DNA from: CAZVWW01 sp964631265
GTDB lineage: Bacteria > Thermotogota > Thermotogae > MWEM01
Reading direction: 5' to 3'
Length of the DNA stretch: 64,000 bases
NCBI GenBank assembly: GCA_964631265.1
Contig: CAZVWW010000001.1
Location: forward strand, 1 to 64,000
The number at the start of each line of letters is the position of its first letter. Position 1 is the first letter of the stretch. The translations under genes and the position numbers were made by a program. The notes beneath the pieces are model-generated. The model saw nothing but the letters and a program-made list of their open reading frames with translations. It was not told the DNA's origin and searched no databases. Below, piece after piece: positions 7,717-16,557 of this stretch.

Positions 7717-8685
7717 TTATTCTTTGTCTGTTTTGAGTAATGAATCGATGTATTCGGCTTCGTCTGGTGCAATCTTCTTCGCGACTCCAGCGTAATCATG
7801 GGCTTCTTTAGTCATGCCGGCTTTTGTCATCGCTTCAACGACGCCAAAATAGGGCTCGGCTGAATTCGGCCTTCCCTTAATGGCCTTCTTGAATGACCCG
7901 ATAGCGGCCTTTATATTGCCCATCGGACTGTACAGATTCAACCAGCCGTTTGCAAGATTCGCAAAGTAGTCATCCGGGTCTAATGAAAGGGCTTTCTCGA
8001 TCTGCCGCTGTGCATCCATGGCCATCTTCATCTGTTGTAAGGGGGTTGAAAATTCGATAAGCCTGAGTGTAACATAACCCTGCAATGCATTTAACCTTGC
8101 GTTGTTTGGTGCTGCTTTGGCGATGAGGGAATCGATTTCCTTTTTCGCCCCTCTCAAAGTCTCTTCGTTCAGTTCTCCGGCCATCATCTCAGATAATTGC
8201 TTGACGGCACTCTCTACTGACTGAGTTGCCTTTTGCTCCTTCTCGGGTTCAACCGGCGTAGCTTTCTCTGTTTCTGCCGGCATCTCGCCCATACCCATTA
8301 ATTCCATTACCATCGGAAGGACCTCGGGCAATACACCGACCAACTGCTGGAGGAAGGGAACCTTGTTTGAAACCGGTACAACTTCCACACCGTCTTCGGA
8401 TATGATTAGGACTGAATAGGGAAGCAGGTCCAGCCCGCCGCCGGCACCCCCGCCAAAGGCAACCCCGTTTGGTCCGCCAAGTCCGCCTCCAAAGCTTGTA
8501 TTGGCTTCAAACAACGGGATAACCGTTTTGTTGCCAACTGTCACGGGTGATCCGACAGCAACATCGGCCTTCATCTCGACGAAACCACTTTCCAGGATAT
8601 CGGTCACTGTTTCAGAAACCTCGCTCGCAAAGAACATAAAGGGGATTAGTAAAATCAAAGCTGCCACTAAAAGACTTTTCTTCAT
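7717..8685 (-). CDS. secreted GerW/YtfJ-like domain fused to TPR repeats
   Basis: 322 residues from ATG 8685, which follows GAGGTGAG and opens a signal peptide (MKKSLLVAALILLIPFMFFAS). Residues of about 20-110 match the GerW (YtfJ) fold: an AVGSPVTVGNKTVIP strand, a glycine-rich loop with GGGAGGG, then PYSVLIIS and VEVVPV. A proline/glutamate linker follows, then from about 150 several tetratricopeptide-like repeats ending near the C terminus. GerW in spore formers acts during germination inside the cell, whereas here the domain carries an export signal, so the role is probably different: an envelope scaffold is my inference. Monocistronic. Confidence 0.65.
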   Translation of the reverse strand: MKKSLLVAALILLIPFMFFASEVSETVTDILESGFVEMKADVAVGSPVTVGNKTVIPLFEANTSFGGGLGGPNGVAFGGGAGGGLDLLPYSVLIISEDGVEVVPVSNKVPFLQQLVGVLPEVLPMVMELMGMGEMPAETEKATPVEPEKEQKATQSVESAVKQLSEMMAGELNEETLRGAKKEIDSLIAKAAPNNARLNALQGYVTLRLIEFSTPLQQMKMAMDAQRQIEKALSLDPDDYFANLANGWLNLYSPMGNIKAAIGSFKKAIKGRPNSAEPYFGVVEAMTKAGMTKEAHDYAGVAKKIAPDEAEYIDSLLKTDKE

Positions 8686-8721
8686 AATACTCACCTCATA
8701 AAATAAGTTTGCTTGTGTTAT

Positions 8722-8750
8722 ATTGTACCATAACACCAAACGAAAATCAA
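8722..8750 (-). promoter_or_regulatory. promoter of the GerW-TPR gene
   Basis: TTGATT (8745-8750), 17-base spacer, TACAAT (8722-8727), 37 bases before the start. Confidence 0.75.
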
Positions 8751-8822
8751 CGGTTAATCTCTAACTATTGATTTTTCTGGCATACTATTCTACCCGATGT
8801 ATATTAACTTATGGATAAGCCT

Positions 8823-8858
8823 AAAAAAAACAGAGGGGAAGTTTCCCCTCCCCCTCTG
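8823..8858 (-). terminator. terminator of the YjfB-like gene
   Basis: On the minus strand CAGAGGGG pairs with CCCCTCTG directly after the stop codon, followed by eight T residues. Confidence 0.8.
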
Positions 8859-9050
8859 CTAAACCCGTACATCAAGAACCGAGCCTAAACCATCTTGTTT
8901 TGGTAGTGTCTCCAACAGCTGTTTATTGTTTTCCTGAGCCTGATCCATCACCTTTTTCATAACGGAAGTCTCAATCTCAGAGGAAACCTGCAGGTTTTTC
9001 ATCTGCATTGCGGCAGAGACAACACCACTTGAAATTCCATCTACACCCAT
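8859..9050 (-). CDS. YjfB-like putative motility protein
   Basis: A 63-residue protein with the YjfB-family pattern: MGVDGISSGV, a helical middle with MKKVMDQAQENNKQLLE, and an ending LGSVLDVRV. Family members occur in flagellated bacteria and are usually sigma-28 dependent; their molecular role is unknown. ATG 9050 is preferred because AAGGAAG lies at good distance; GTG 9057-9059 is too close to it. A TCCGATAA at 9088-9095 (minus strand) resembles the sigma-28 -10 element, but no matching -35 TAAA is found. Confidence 0.65.
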   Translation of the reverse strand: MGVDGISSGVVSAAMQMKNLQVSSEIETSVMKKVMDQAQENNKQLLETLPKQDGLGSVLDVRV

Positions 9051-9059
9051 AAGAATCAC

Positions 9060-9467
9060 TTCCTTCTAAATATTACGGGTTATAGACTTATCGGATATCC
9101 CAGAAAAAAATAAACAGGCTGATGAAAAAAGCCCCCGTTTAACGGAAAAGCAATCATTCAAAATGTTTAATGATAGATGGGTTCATTTTGGGAAGTGAGT
9201 TTATACCTTATTTATTAGGTACAATAAGTTATAATATTATAAGTAAAATCTCGTTACACCTCTACCATTAGGCCGAAAAGAGTTAATGATATCCTTTCTA
9301 ATGGGAGCAGATTTCCCCAATTTCTTTCGTTTCTACGATCATCTCTGTTGTTTTAAACTAAAATCTTCTACAAAATCCCAAAGCTTTTGAACACAGACCT
9401 CATGCGACAATATTAGTTTTCTCCTGTAATTGTACTTGTTCCAAAATTCTTTGTGGAGGTGTGTTTT
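9060..9467. other. 408-bp region without a recognisable gene
   Basis: Upstream region shared by the YjfB gene (minus) and the lipoprotein gene (plus). It holds the TCCGATAA noted above, a TATAAT at 9230-9235 with a poor -35, and no open frame with a ribosome site other than that of the lipoprotein. A long leader for the lipoprotein mRNA is possible. Confidence 0.4.
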
Positions 9468-10712
9468 ATGAGACTGAAAAAAGCATTCTTTTTAGGGGTT
9501 TTAGTTATAATCATATCCTTTGGAATTATCTCATGCAGTGGTACCGGTACACAGGTTACCATCACTTATGACACTGCCAGAACGATCTTTTTAACATGGA
9601 TTGGTGAACAGGACTCTAAAGATGAATCGGTGGGAATGTTTCTTAGTGAAGTCCAAGCCGGAGAAACAGTTGGTGCCGAGGTAATCGGAGAAGGGACGAG
9701 TTCTATACGTCAGGCAAGGGAACTCAGCAAAGGTGGTTGGCTTTTCTATTTGGATGAGGCACCTGGCGGTTTTTACAACCATCCGGGTAAGATCCTCGTC
9801 ATAGGCAAAAACGGTGACAAACTCTATGAAAAAGAAACGGTGGGCAGGCCGGTTGTCAACGGAGAGCCTCCGGAAGTATTGACAAAAAAACTGAAAGAAC
9901 GATTTGTAGCTGATTATGTTATCTGGAATCCGGTTGAGATCTATATCCCCGATTATACTCATATTGTAGTCGATATCATCCAATATATTAAATCCTATGG
10001 AGCCGTCGTTGTAAACGGGTTAAGACCTTCTGAGAGTTTATACAGTGAAGCGTCGGATGTCCATGATGACGTGGTTGATGCGATGGAACAACTGATGGGA
10101 CCCTCGTATGTGGAAGCTGTTGATTATCCGGACAATGCCACCATTGATATTCAAAATGCTGTTCAGACTTTAATCGATGACCATATCCGAATGTCCAATA
10201 TAACAATCTATATCGTCGCACACGGCGGCCATCAGTATATGAGTGTTGGCGGAACAGGTTTCAGCACAAACAGTCTTGTGACCCTCATGAATGCCTATCC
10301 AAACATTAATTTCTCAGTTATCATCGAGACATGCCACGGCGGAAGCTGGACGGATTATTTCGACGGACTGGCTACTCCTCATCCTAATCTCGATCTCTTC
10401 ATCGCCTCAACGAGATCGGATCAGGGGGCCTATCCGGATTATGATACCTATTATTCAGTCGTGGACCACAACGGTGCTGATGATCAGTACGTGGAATTCA
10501 CCAGTGATTTTCTCCTTCAGATCGACTATTATACGCAGTCAGCCAACTGGCCCACTGTCACGGGGTTAACTTATCCGACATTCGCCAACAACTATCTCAA
10601 ATTATATTATCTGGCCTTTAAGAAGGTTAAAACAAACAATCCCGGAGCAAATTCCCTGGTAATATTCGAACGCTCTTCATTGAACTTCCAAAGTCCTCAG
10701 ATCTATTTTTAA
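9468..10712 (+). CDS. lipoprotein with caspase/legumain-like (clan CD) His-Cys pair
   Basis: 414 residues from ATG 9468, which follows GGAGGTG. A lipobox (GIISC, Cys23) predicts a lipid-anchored exported protein. The N-terminal part, about residues 25-150, with GWLFYLDE and HPGKILVI, resembles PepSY-like propeptide inhibitor domains. The C-terminal part has two marks of clan CD cysteine peptidases: a hydrophobic strand ending in AHGGH (His252) and, 37 residues on, a strand ending in IIETCHGGSW (Cys289). The ETC-x-GS context is closest to the EACESGS of legumains (family C13). An inhibited, self-processing protease is plausible but unproven. It has its own terminator and no operon partner. Confidence 0.6.
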   Translation: MRLKKAFFLGVLVIIISFGIISCSGTGTQVTITYDTARTIFLTWIGEQDSKDESVGMFLSEVQAGETVGAEVIGEGTSSIRQARELSKGGWLFYLDEAPGGFYNHPGKILVIGKNGDKLYEKETVGRPVVNGEPPEVLTKKLKERFVADYVIWNPVEIYIPDYTHIVVDIIQYIKSYGAVVVNGLRPSESLYSEASDVHDDVVDAMEQLMGPSYVEAVDYPDNATIDIQNAVQTLIDDHIRMSNITIYIVAHGGHQYMSVGGTGFSTNSLVTLMNAYPNINFSVIIETCHGGSWTDYFDGLATPHPNLDLFIASTRSDQGAYPDYDTYYSVVDHNGADDQYVEFTSDFLLQIDYYTQSANWPTVTGLTYPTFANNYLKLYYLAFKKVKTNNPGANSLVIFERSSLNFQSPQIYF

Positions 10713-10730
10713 TCTTATCCCCCTGTAAAA

Positions 10731-10757
10731 ACCCCCGCTGCAACAAAAGCGGGGGTT
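10731..10757 (+). terminator. terminator of the clan CD lipoprotein gene
   Basis: ACCCCCGCT pairs with AGCGGGGGT around an eight-base loop, 18 bases after the stop, with a short T run. Confidence 0.8.
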
Positions 10758-10780
10758 TGTCATTATCAAAAGAGATTTTA

Positions 10781-10789
10781 TGCTACAAT
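10781..10789 (+). promoter_or_regulatory. extended -10 promoter of the thioesterase gene
   Basis: TGCTACAAT is an extended -10 element (-10 at 10784-10789). The expected transcript start near 10796 leaves a leader of only about ten bases. Confidence 0.5.
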
Positions 10790-10806
10790 GAGACAAAAAC
10801 AGGGTG

Positions 10807-11544
10807 ATGCATATCAATAATACCGTAGAGAAGCAGATGGAAATCAGATATACGGATGCCTTTTATTCGAAAAGGGCAAATGTTGTGACGATTGTCAATT
10901 ACTTTAATGAAGTGGCACAGAAGGCCGGCAACTACTATGATATGGAGAAGAATATCCTTGAGGACGAATCGCTTGCGTGGATAATCCTGAACTGGGATAT
11001 TGAAATCTCGCGATACCCTGACTATCTTGAAAGGGTGACGGTTAAGACCATCGCCCACTCTATAGACCGTTATATCGCATTTCGGGAATTCATCATTGAG
11101 GATACGGAAAAGAAGATTATCGCAAGAGGGAAGTCAAAGTGGATTCTGATCAATCTCAAGAGAAGAAGACCGGCGATGGCCCGTGATTACATGTATGCCC
11201 TTTACGGGGTAACCGGTAAAGAGAGTCCCTTCACCATCAAAAATCCCCCTTCCATCAATCACGATCAGATCGAACCGGTTCACTTGAAGGTATCCAGGAC
11301 CGATATTGATAATTATGATCACGTCAACAACAGTGTTTATATCCGGTGGCTCTACAACTCGCTTCCTTCAGGATTTTCGGAGGAAAGAGAGTTGTGCCGG
11401 ATAAGGGTCTTTTATAAACGTGAGATTGATCTCGGCAAAGAGATACGGGTTTATAATCAATATACTGAAAACGGCCGTGTTTTACACAAGATCACGGACA
11501 GTAGCAAGAAGACCCTTGTGCTTGCCGAAACTTTCTGGCGTTGA
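10807..11544 (+). CDS. acyl-ACP thioesterase
   Basis: A 245-residue double hot-dog protein of the FatA/FatB-like family, which releases free fatty acids from acyl carrier protein. Signs: EIRYTDAF and VVTIVNYFNEVAQ at the start, WIILNWDIEI, and in the second half VSRTDIDNYDHVNNSVYIRW, the conserved Asn/His active-site strand. ATG 10807 follows AGGGTG closely; a preceding GTG (10804) and an ATG at 10837 are alternatives. It is a single gene, convergent with the ABC exporter gene. The free fatty acids may feed lipid remodelling or recycling. Confidence 0.8.
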   Translation: MHINNTVEKQMEIRYTDAFYSKRANVVTIVNYFNEVAQKAGNYYDMEKNILEDESLAWIILNWDIEISRYPDYLERVTVKTIAHSIDRYIAFREFIIEDTEKKIIARGKSKWILINLKRRRPAMARDYMYALYGVTGKESPFTIKNPPSINHDQIEPVHLKVSRTDIDNYDHVNNSVYIRWLYNSLPSGFSEERELCRIRVFYKREIDLGKEIRVYNQYTENGRVLHKITDSSKKTLVLAETFWR

Positions 11545-11556
11545 TTACTTTAAAAC

Positions 11557-13290
11557 TCAAATATCATCCGGCAGATAGCCCTTGAACTGGGCATGGTACA
11601 GTTTGGCATAATAGCCGCCCTTTTCGATTAAGGCCTGATGGGATCCTCTGTCCATGATGCCGCTGTTTGACACAACCAGTATCTCATCGGCGTTCTTGAT
11701 CGTTGAAAGCCGATGGGCGATGACCAGTGTTGTTCGCCCTCTTGAAAGCCGCTCGAGCGATTGCTGTATCTTCAATTCCGTCTCATTGTCAAGTGCGGAT
11801 GTTGCCTCGTCGAGTATCAATATCGGCGGATTTTTCAGAAAGACCCGGGCGATGGAGATCCTCTGCTTCTGCCCACCGGATAATCTAACTCCCCTCTCAC
11901 CGATATAAGTATCATAACCGTTTTCAAGGGTGATGATGAAATCATGGATATTGGCGTGTTCAGCCGCCTGAACCACTTCGTCGTAGGTCGCATCCCCCTT
12001 GCCGTATGCGATGTTATCCCTGATGGTTCCTGCAAAGAGGAAAACATCCTGCTGAACAATTCCAATATTGTTTCTCAACGATTCAATCCTGACATCACGG
12101 ATATCATGCCCGTCCACCTTGATACTGCCGGAATCGATCTCATAGAATCGCGGGATAAGATGGCAAAGGGTTGTTTTACCGCCTCCTGAGGGGCCAACAA
12201 GTGCGATTGTTCTACCCTCCGGGATACTGAAACTCAGATCTTTCAGCACATACTCCTTCTGATCGTAAGAAAAATTGACATGATCGATATCGATTCTGCC
12301 TTTAACGTCTTTAAGATCAACTGCCTCCTCTTTCTCGTAGATTTCGGGTTCAATATCCAAAATCTGAAGAAACCGTTCAAATCCGGCCATGCCTGATTCA
12401 AACTGCTGGGTGAACATCATCAGACGCCGGATGGGTTGGATGAAGATCTCAATGTACATGAAGTAGGCCACCAGCGAACCGACCGTGAGCCATCCTCTGT
12501 AGCAGAAGTATCCGCCGAATCCCAGAACCACTACTTTCAGAATGTTGGCGAAGTAGTCAATGCCCGAGGTCATCTCAGCCATGGCCTTGAAAGCGAATTC
12601 TCTTGAGGCCCTGAATTCTCTGTTCCCTTCATCGAATTTCTCCATTTCAAAGTCTTCGTTGGTAAAAGATTTTGCGACCCGGATACCGGAGATACTGTTT
12701 TCAATATTGGCGTTGACATTGGCGATCTTCTTTCTAACCGTTTTAAACGCTCTGGACATCTTCTTTCTCTTTGCAATCCCGTATAACAGCATGATGGGAA
12801 TGAATCCGAAAACGATAAGCGTCAGGTAAACGTTGGTCATAAAGAGCAAGACAAAGGCCCCTCCGAGTGTTATGATGGAAATAAAGACATCCTCGGGTCC
12901 GTGATGGGCCAATTCTGTTATATCACGCAGGTCATTGACGATCCTTGACATAATCTTTCCCGTTCTGACCTGATCAAAATAACTGAATGAAAGGGATTGC
13001 AGATGTGAGAAGATGTCTTTTCTCATATCGTACTCCATGCGGGTTCCAACCACATGCCCCCAGTAATCGACGATGTATTTTAGGACAAGCCGTATCGTAA
13101 AAAGGACCGCCAGGACAACAATCATGATGAAGAAGGTGTTCATGTTTGAATTGGGGATATAATCGTCAAGCGCCTTTCTTGTCAGCTGTGGAAATATTAA
13201 ATCAATACCCGCCATTAAAAAGGCACAGGAGATATCGAGTGAAAATAGTTTCAGGTGCGGTTTGTAATAGGATATGAACTGTTTTATCAT
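11557..13290 (-). CDS. ABC half-exporter (MsbA/BmrA-type, TM-ATPase fusion)
   Basis: A 577-residue half-transporter: six TM helices in about residues 1-310, then an ATPase with Walker A GPSGGGKTT, Q-loop, signature LSGGQKQR, Walker B ILILDEATSALD and H-loop IAHRLST. Such proteins work as homo- or heterodimers and export lipids, drugs or peptides. No second half-transporter is adjacent, so a homodimer is likely. ATG 13290 follows GGAGGGG. The gene is divergent from the MEMO1 gene, sharing a 130-base promoter region. The substrate is unknown. Confidence 0.9.
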   Translation of the reverse strand: MIKQFISYYKPHLKLFSLDISCAFLMAGIDLIFPQLTRKALDDYIPNSNMNTFFIMIVVLAVLFTIRLVLKYIVDYWGHVVGTRMEYDMRKDIFSHLQSLSFSYFDQVRTGKIMSRIVNDLRDITELAHHGPEDVFISIITLGGAFVLLFMTNVYLTLIVFGFIPIMLLYGIAKRKKMSRAFKTVRKKIANVNANIENSISGIRVAKSFTNEDFEMEKFDEGNREFRASREFAFKAMAEMTSGIDYFANILKVVVLGFGGYFCYRGWLTVGSLVAYFMYIEIFIQPIRRLMMFTQQFESGMAGFERFLQILDIEPEIYEKEEAVDLKDVKGRIDIDHVNFSYDQKEYVLKDLSFSIPEGRTIALVGPSGGGKTTLCHLIPRFYEIDSGSIKVDGHDIRDVRIESLRNNIGIVQQDVFLFAGTIRDNIAYGKGDATYDEVVQAAEHANIHDFIITLENGYDTYIGERGVRLSGGQKQRISIARVFLKNPPILILDEATSALDNETELKIQQSLERLSRGRTTLVIAHRLSTIKNADEILVVSNSGIMDRGSHQALIEKGGYYAKLYHAQFKGYLPDDI

Positions 13291-13336
13291 AAGAACCCCT
13301 CCGGAATTAGTTTTGTAACCTAATCAAACGAATCCG

Positions 13337-13382
13337 ATTATACTATATTTTGACTTTTTTCGTGTTACAGATATGGTATAAT
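13337..13382. promoter_or_regulatory. divergent promoters, ABC exporter (-) and MEMO1 gene (+)
   Basis: Minus strand: TATAAT at 13337-13342 with only a weak -35. Plus strand: TGGTATAAT, an extended -10 with TATAAT at 13377-13382. The two -10 boxes are 34 bases apart, so the polymerases may compete. Confidence 0.55.
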
Positions 13383-13420
13383 CTCTTTGAAGTACTGAAA
13401 ATAAGAGAGGGGCGATATAT

Positions 13421-14251
13421 TTGTTAAGGAAACCGGTCGTGGCAGGCATATATTATCAGGGGAATCTCCTTGCATTGAGGAACCAGATCAAGAGTCTTTT
13501 CAAGCATTCAGAAGGTCCGGGCGCAGAGCCGTCTCTTTCAGATAAGAAACTGGAAAGAAGTTATGGAATGATACTCCCCCATGCAGGCTACATGGCAAGC
13601 GGTCCGGTTGCTGCCTGGGGAATGGTCGAGGCTGCAAAGATGGGAACACCGGATACAATCGTTCTGTTAGGACCGAGCCATACGGGTCTTGGAATGCCCG
13701 TCAGTGTATGGGACGATGGGGATTGGGAAACCCCTTTTGGCTCTGTGGCAATAGACAAAGACCTTGCCCGTCAGTTTTTAAAGGAATACGATTATGCCGA
13801 GGCCAATTATGAGGCTCATACTGATGAGCACTCCATCGAGATTCATCTTCCCCTGCTTCAGTATGTCTTTGGCAGAGATATCAAGATCCTCCCAATCGCA
13901 ATGATGGATCAACGCAAAAAGACAGCAATGGAAATTGGATCGGTTATCAGGAAACTGAAAGAAGAGAAGAATATTCTCTTTATCGCTTCAACCGATTTAA
14001 ATCATTACGAACCTGAGGCGGAAACAAGGGAAAAGGATGAAGAGGTTATTTCGCACATACTGGAACAAAACATCGAAAGGATGTATGGTTCGATCAGCGA
14101 GATGGATATCTCCATGTGTGGTTTTGGTCCGGTTGCTGCCGTTCTTGAGGGTAAGATGGGTCAACCCGAGATGTTGAAGCATTCAACGAGCGGTGTGATG
14201 ACCGGAGATTACTCACATGTGGTTGGTTATGTGAGTATGATTGTCAAATAG
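13421..14251 (+). CDS. amrB: AmmeMemoRadiSam system protein B (MEMO1 family)
   Basis: A 276-residue MEMO1-family protein. The N terminus RKPVVAGIYY, the LPHAGYMASGP loop, VLLGPSHTG, and DEHSIEIHLP followed by ASTDLNHY carry the family's conserved histidines, which line a pocket related to non-heme-iron dioxygenases. The start is TTG at 13421, with AGAGGGG upstream at normal spacing. In other genomes this protein occurs with an AMMECR1 protein and a radical SAM enzyme; neither is adjacent here. The biochemical role is unsettled. The next gene begins nine bases downstream and is probably co-transcribed. Confidence 0.85.
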   Translation: MLRKPVVAGIYYQGNLLALRNQIKSLFKHSEGPGAEPSLSDKKLERSYGMILPHAGYMASGPVAAWGMVEAAKMGTPDTIVLLGPSHTGLGMPVSVWDDGDWETPFGSVAIDKDLARQFLKEYDYAEANYEAHTDEHSIEIHLPLLQYVFGRDIKILPIAMMDQRKKTAMEIGSVIRKLKEEKNILFIASTDLNHYEPEAETREKDEEVISHILEQNIERMYGSISEMDISMCGFGPVAAVLEGKMGQPEMLKHSTSGVMTGDYSHVVGYVSMIVK

Positions 14252-14260
14252 GAGGAGCTT

Positions 14261-14998
14261 ATGGGGAATGTGACGCAAATACAAAATGTTCAACAGATCG
14301 ATATCAACTCATTTTTACCATTACTGACCAGTATCGTTGATTACTGGTATATCTCTCTTCCACTGGCCATTGCGCTTTTACTCGCAAGCCGGTGGTTTCC
14401 CAAAGTAATCATTGCAATTGTCGGTTTTTTTGCCGGGACTACTTTGGTCTTCCCTGTGATTGCCAACATTGAGTATGTCAAGGGGCTTATTGCCGGAAAT
14501 CCCACAGCAGAAATCGTCTTTACTGTCTTAACCGGGCTTGTGATTGCCGCAGTCGTCTTCGCGCTTTTTAAGTTTATATTCTTTCTGGGCGGTCTGCTTG
14601 CCGGTTTTTTCATTGGCATATGGCTCTGGAACATTGTTTATCCCGGGATTTTGACATATGTCGTGAAACAGTATCCCGGCTTTTCAACGCCCAACTGGCT
14701 TCCGTTCGCAGTGGCCGGAGGCTTTGCGATTTTAATCGGCATCATGGCGCTTCTGTCTCAGGAGAAGGCGGTATCTTTTATATCCATACTGACGGGATCG
14801 TTGATCTTTTCCTTTTTCTTCTCATACTGGCTCTCACAGTCTTTTCCGACCTTGTTCGGGACCGTTACAAGAAATCAAACCCAGATCACATCCATTGATT
14901 TCTCAGCCATTGGGCTGCTGTTCTTTGTGATCTCTCTTGTTTTCTTTGTCTTTTCCGGGTTCTTTGCAAGCCGGTACAGAAGGATTCAAACCGGTTAG
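14261..14998 (+). CDS. polytopic membrane protein (DUF4203-like)
   Basis: 245 residues with about seven hydrophobic helices and small-residue motifs such as GFFAGTTL and GLLAGFFIG that recall DUF4203/TMEM198-type proteins. No catalytic motif is visible. ATG 14261 follows TAGGAGG, which sits just beyond the MEMO1 stop, so the two form an operon. The stop TAG overlaps the opposite-strand stop of the diguanylate cyclase gene, leaving no room for a terminator between them. Function unknown. Confidence 0.55.
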   Translation: MGNVTQIQNVQQIDINSFLPLLTSIVDYWYISLPLAIALLLASRWFPKVIIAIVGFFAGTTLVFPVIANIEYVKGLIAGNPTAEIVFTVLTGLVIAAVVFALFKFIFFLGGLLAGFFIGIWLWNIVYPGILTYVVKQYPGFSTPNWLPFAVAGGFAILIGIMALLSQEKAVSFISILTGSLIFSFFFSYWLSQSFPTLFGTVTRNQTQITSIDFSAIGLLFFVISLVFFVFSGFFASRYRRIQTG

Positions 14999-16557
14999 CC
15001 GTTTTGCTTTTTGGCGTTTTTCATTTTGTAAAGCGCACTATCGGCAATATTGAATGTTTTGTCGATGCTGGATTCAACCTTGTGGAACCCATATGAGAAA
15101 TCAAACGTATATTGATCTGTTTCGGCGTTGATCTCTTCTTTTATCTGGCGCATCCGCTTTTTTGCACTATCGACAGGACATGACCTTAACAGGAAGACGA
15201 ATTCATCGCCACCGATCCTGATGATCATATCCCCCTGGCGCATGTTTTCTGAAGATATTGTGTAAAAGAGTTTTAACAGCCTGTCGCCTTCATCATGGCC
15301 GTATCGATCGTTGATGGCTTTAAAATCATCAAAATCAACAACGATCAACAGGTCGTCTTCATTAAAGACCAGGTTATCAAAGGCACTTCTGTTAAAAGCG
15401 CCGGTCAGTGGATCTCTCTGTGCTTTCCGTCTCGCATTTTCCATGTTTGAATAGGTGTTTTTAAAGAAGGCGATGATCACGATGCTGATCGAAAAGACTG
15501 TCAGGATGATCCCGTAACCGACGTAAAAAGTATAATCCAGTCCGAAAAGGGCGGCTGATACATCATGGATGACACAAAGCACCAGGAAGGTCGCCGCGAA
15601 GAGGAACTCTTTCTGCATTCTCATAAATATCTCAACACAAGAGATCAGCATCAGGACAAGGACGACATAAAGGCTGTAGACGTGCACATTCTGAAAAACA
15701 AAGAAGTTCGGTGAGACCATGATGGCAAGTACCATGGCCGGGATGATCCACTGTAGATATTTTGAAAACCGCCGCCTTCCATAAATGAAAAATTCCACGC
15801 CCTGGAGAAGCATAAAGATTCCAGTATATAAACTACTGAAGAATATCTTTCTTAATGTTAAAAAATTGACCATCGATCCGGTAGAGATCCTGAACTGAAA
15901 ATCAAAAATATATATGGCAACAAGAATACTTGCCATTCCAAAGGAGAAATGGACCCCTTTTCTTTCTGGAATGCCAAAGCCGAGAATAATCAAAATAATG
16001 CCGAAGGAGAATGAGATGCCGATCGAGATGAGGAATATATCATTTTTGAAGAAATTGGCGAGTTGTACCTTGGTCAGGATCTCACTTTGGTTGGCCAGAT
16101 ACGGAGTATTTCCGATACCGTGATCGAACAGACTGTACAGCTTGATCTCAAGTGTATTCTCCTCTTTCAGGCGTTTATTGTCGAAGGTTACCATATGCGA
16201 ATAGTTCCAGATATTTGCAGTCTTTTGCGCCGGGTTGCCAATCCTGTAGATCTGCTCCCCATTCAACATGACCTCAATCCCGTATGCGGATAAGCTGGGG
16301 ATGACCAGTGTGTTGGCATCCATTTTGTCAAATGTCGTTTTATACACAACCACGTTTTCCTGGTCGGAAGTCTCGAAGTGCGGTAATGTGATCCTGGTAA
16401 TCTGATCGTCTGATACGACTGTCCATGTCCCATCAAGGGGATACCCTTCCGGTTTATGAAGTGATTGGGCAATAAACGATAATAATATGTACAACAACAA
16501 CCCGAATACGATTAACGTGATTCTGCCGGTCCTGGTATCCCATCTATTAGTCTTAAT
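14995..16557 (-). CDS. 7TM-sensor diguanylate cyclase (GGDEF)
   Basis: An N-terminal helix, then a beta-rich extracytoplasmic domain of about 130 residues (7TMR-DISM extracellular type), seven TM helices, and a C-terminal GGDEF domain that makes cyclic di-GMP from GTP. The active loop is RIGGDEF. RQGD stands five residues before it, so the inhibitory I-site is intact. The start is unclear: from the first near-canonical codon (TTG 16500) the first helix would be truncated and no ribosome site exists. The frame stays open upstream to an ATT at 16555-16557 that overlaps the TAA of the U32 gene, with GAGG about ten bases before it. I favour this ATT start. Confidence 0.8.
   Translation of the reverse strand: MKTNRWDTRTGRITLIVFGLLLYILLSFIAQSLHKPEGYPLDGTWTVVSDDQITRITLPHFETSDQENVVVYKTTFDKMDANTLVIPSLSAYGIEVMLNGEQIYRIGNPAQKTANIWNYSHMVTFDNKRLKEENTLEIKLYSLFDHGIGNTPYLANQSEILTKVQLANFFKNDIFLISIGISFSFGIILIILGFGIPERKGVHFSFGMASILVAIYIFDFQFRISTGSMVNFLTLRKIFFSSLYTGIFMLLQGVEFFIYGRRRFSKYLQWIIPAMVLAIMVSPNFFVFQNVHVYSLYVVLVLMLISCVEIFMRMQKEFLFAATFLVLCVIHDVSAALFGLDYTFYVGYGIILTVFSISIVIIAFFKNTYSNMENARRKAQRDPLTGAFNRSAFDNLVFNEDDLLIVVDFDDFKAINDRYGHDEGDRLLKLFYTISSENMRQGDMIIRIGGDEFVFLLRSCPVDSAKKRMRQIKEEINAETDQYTFDFSYGFHKVESSIDKTFNIADSALYKMKNAKKQNG

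Noticed and set aside
9088..9114. Full sigma-28 promoter for the YjfB-like gene
   Set aside because: The -10 TCCGATAA is good, but the -35 position reads TTTA instead of TAAA; kept only as a note in the gene entry.
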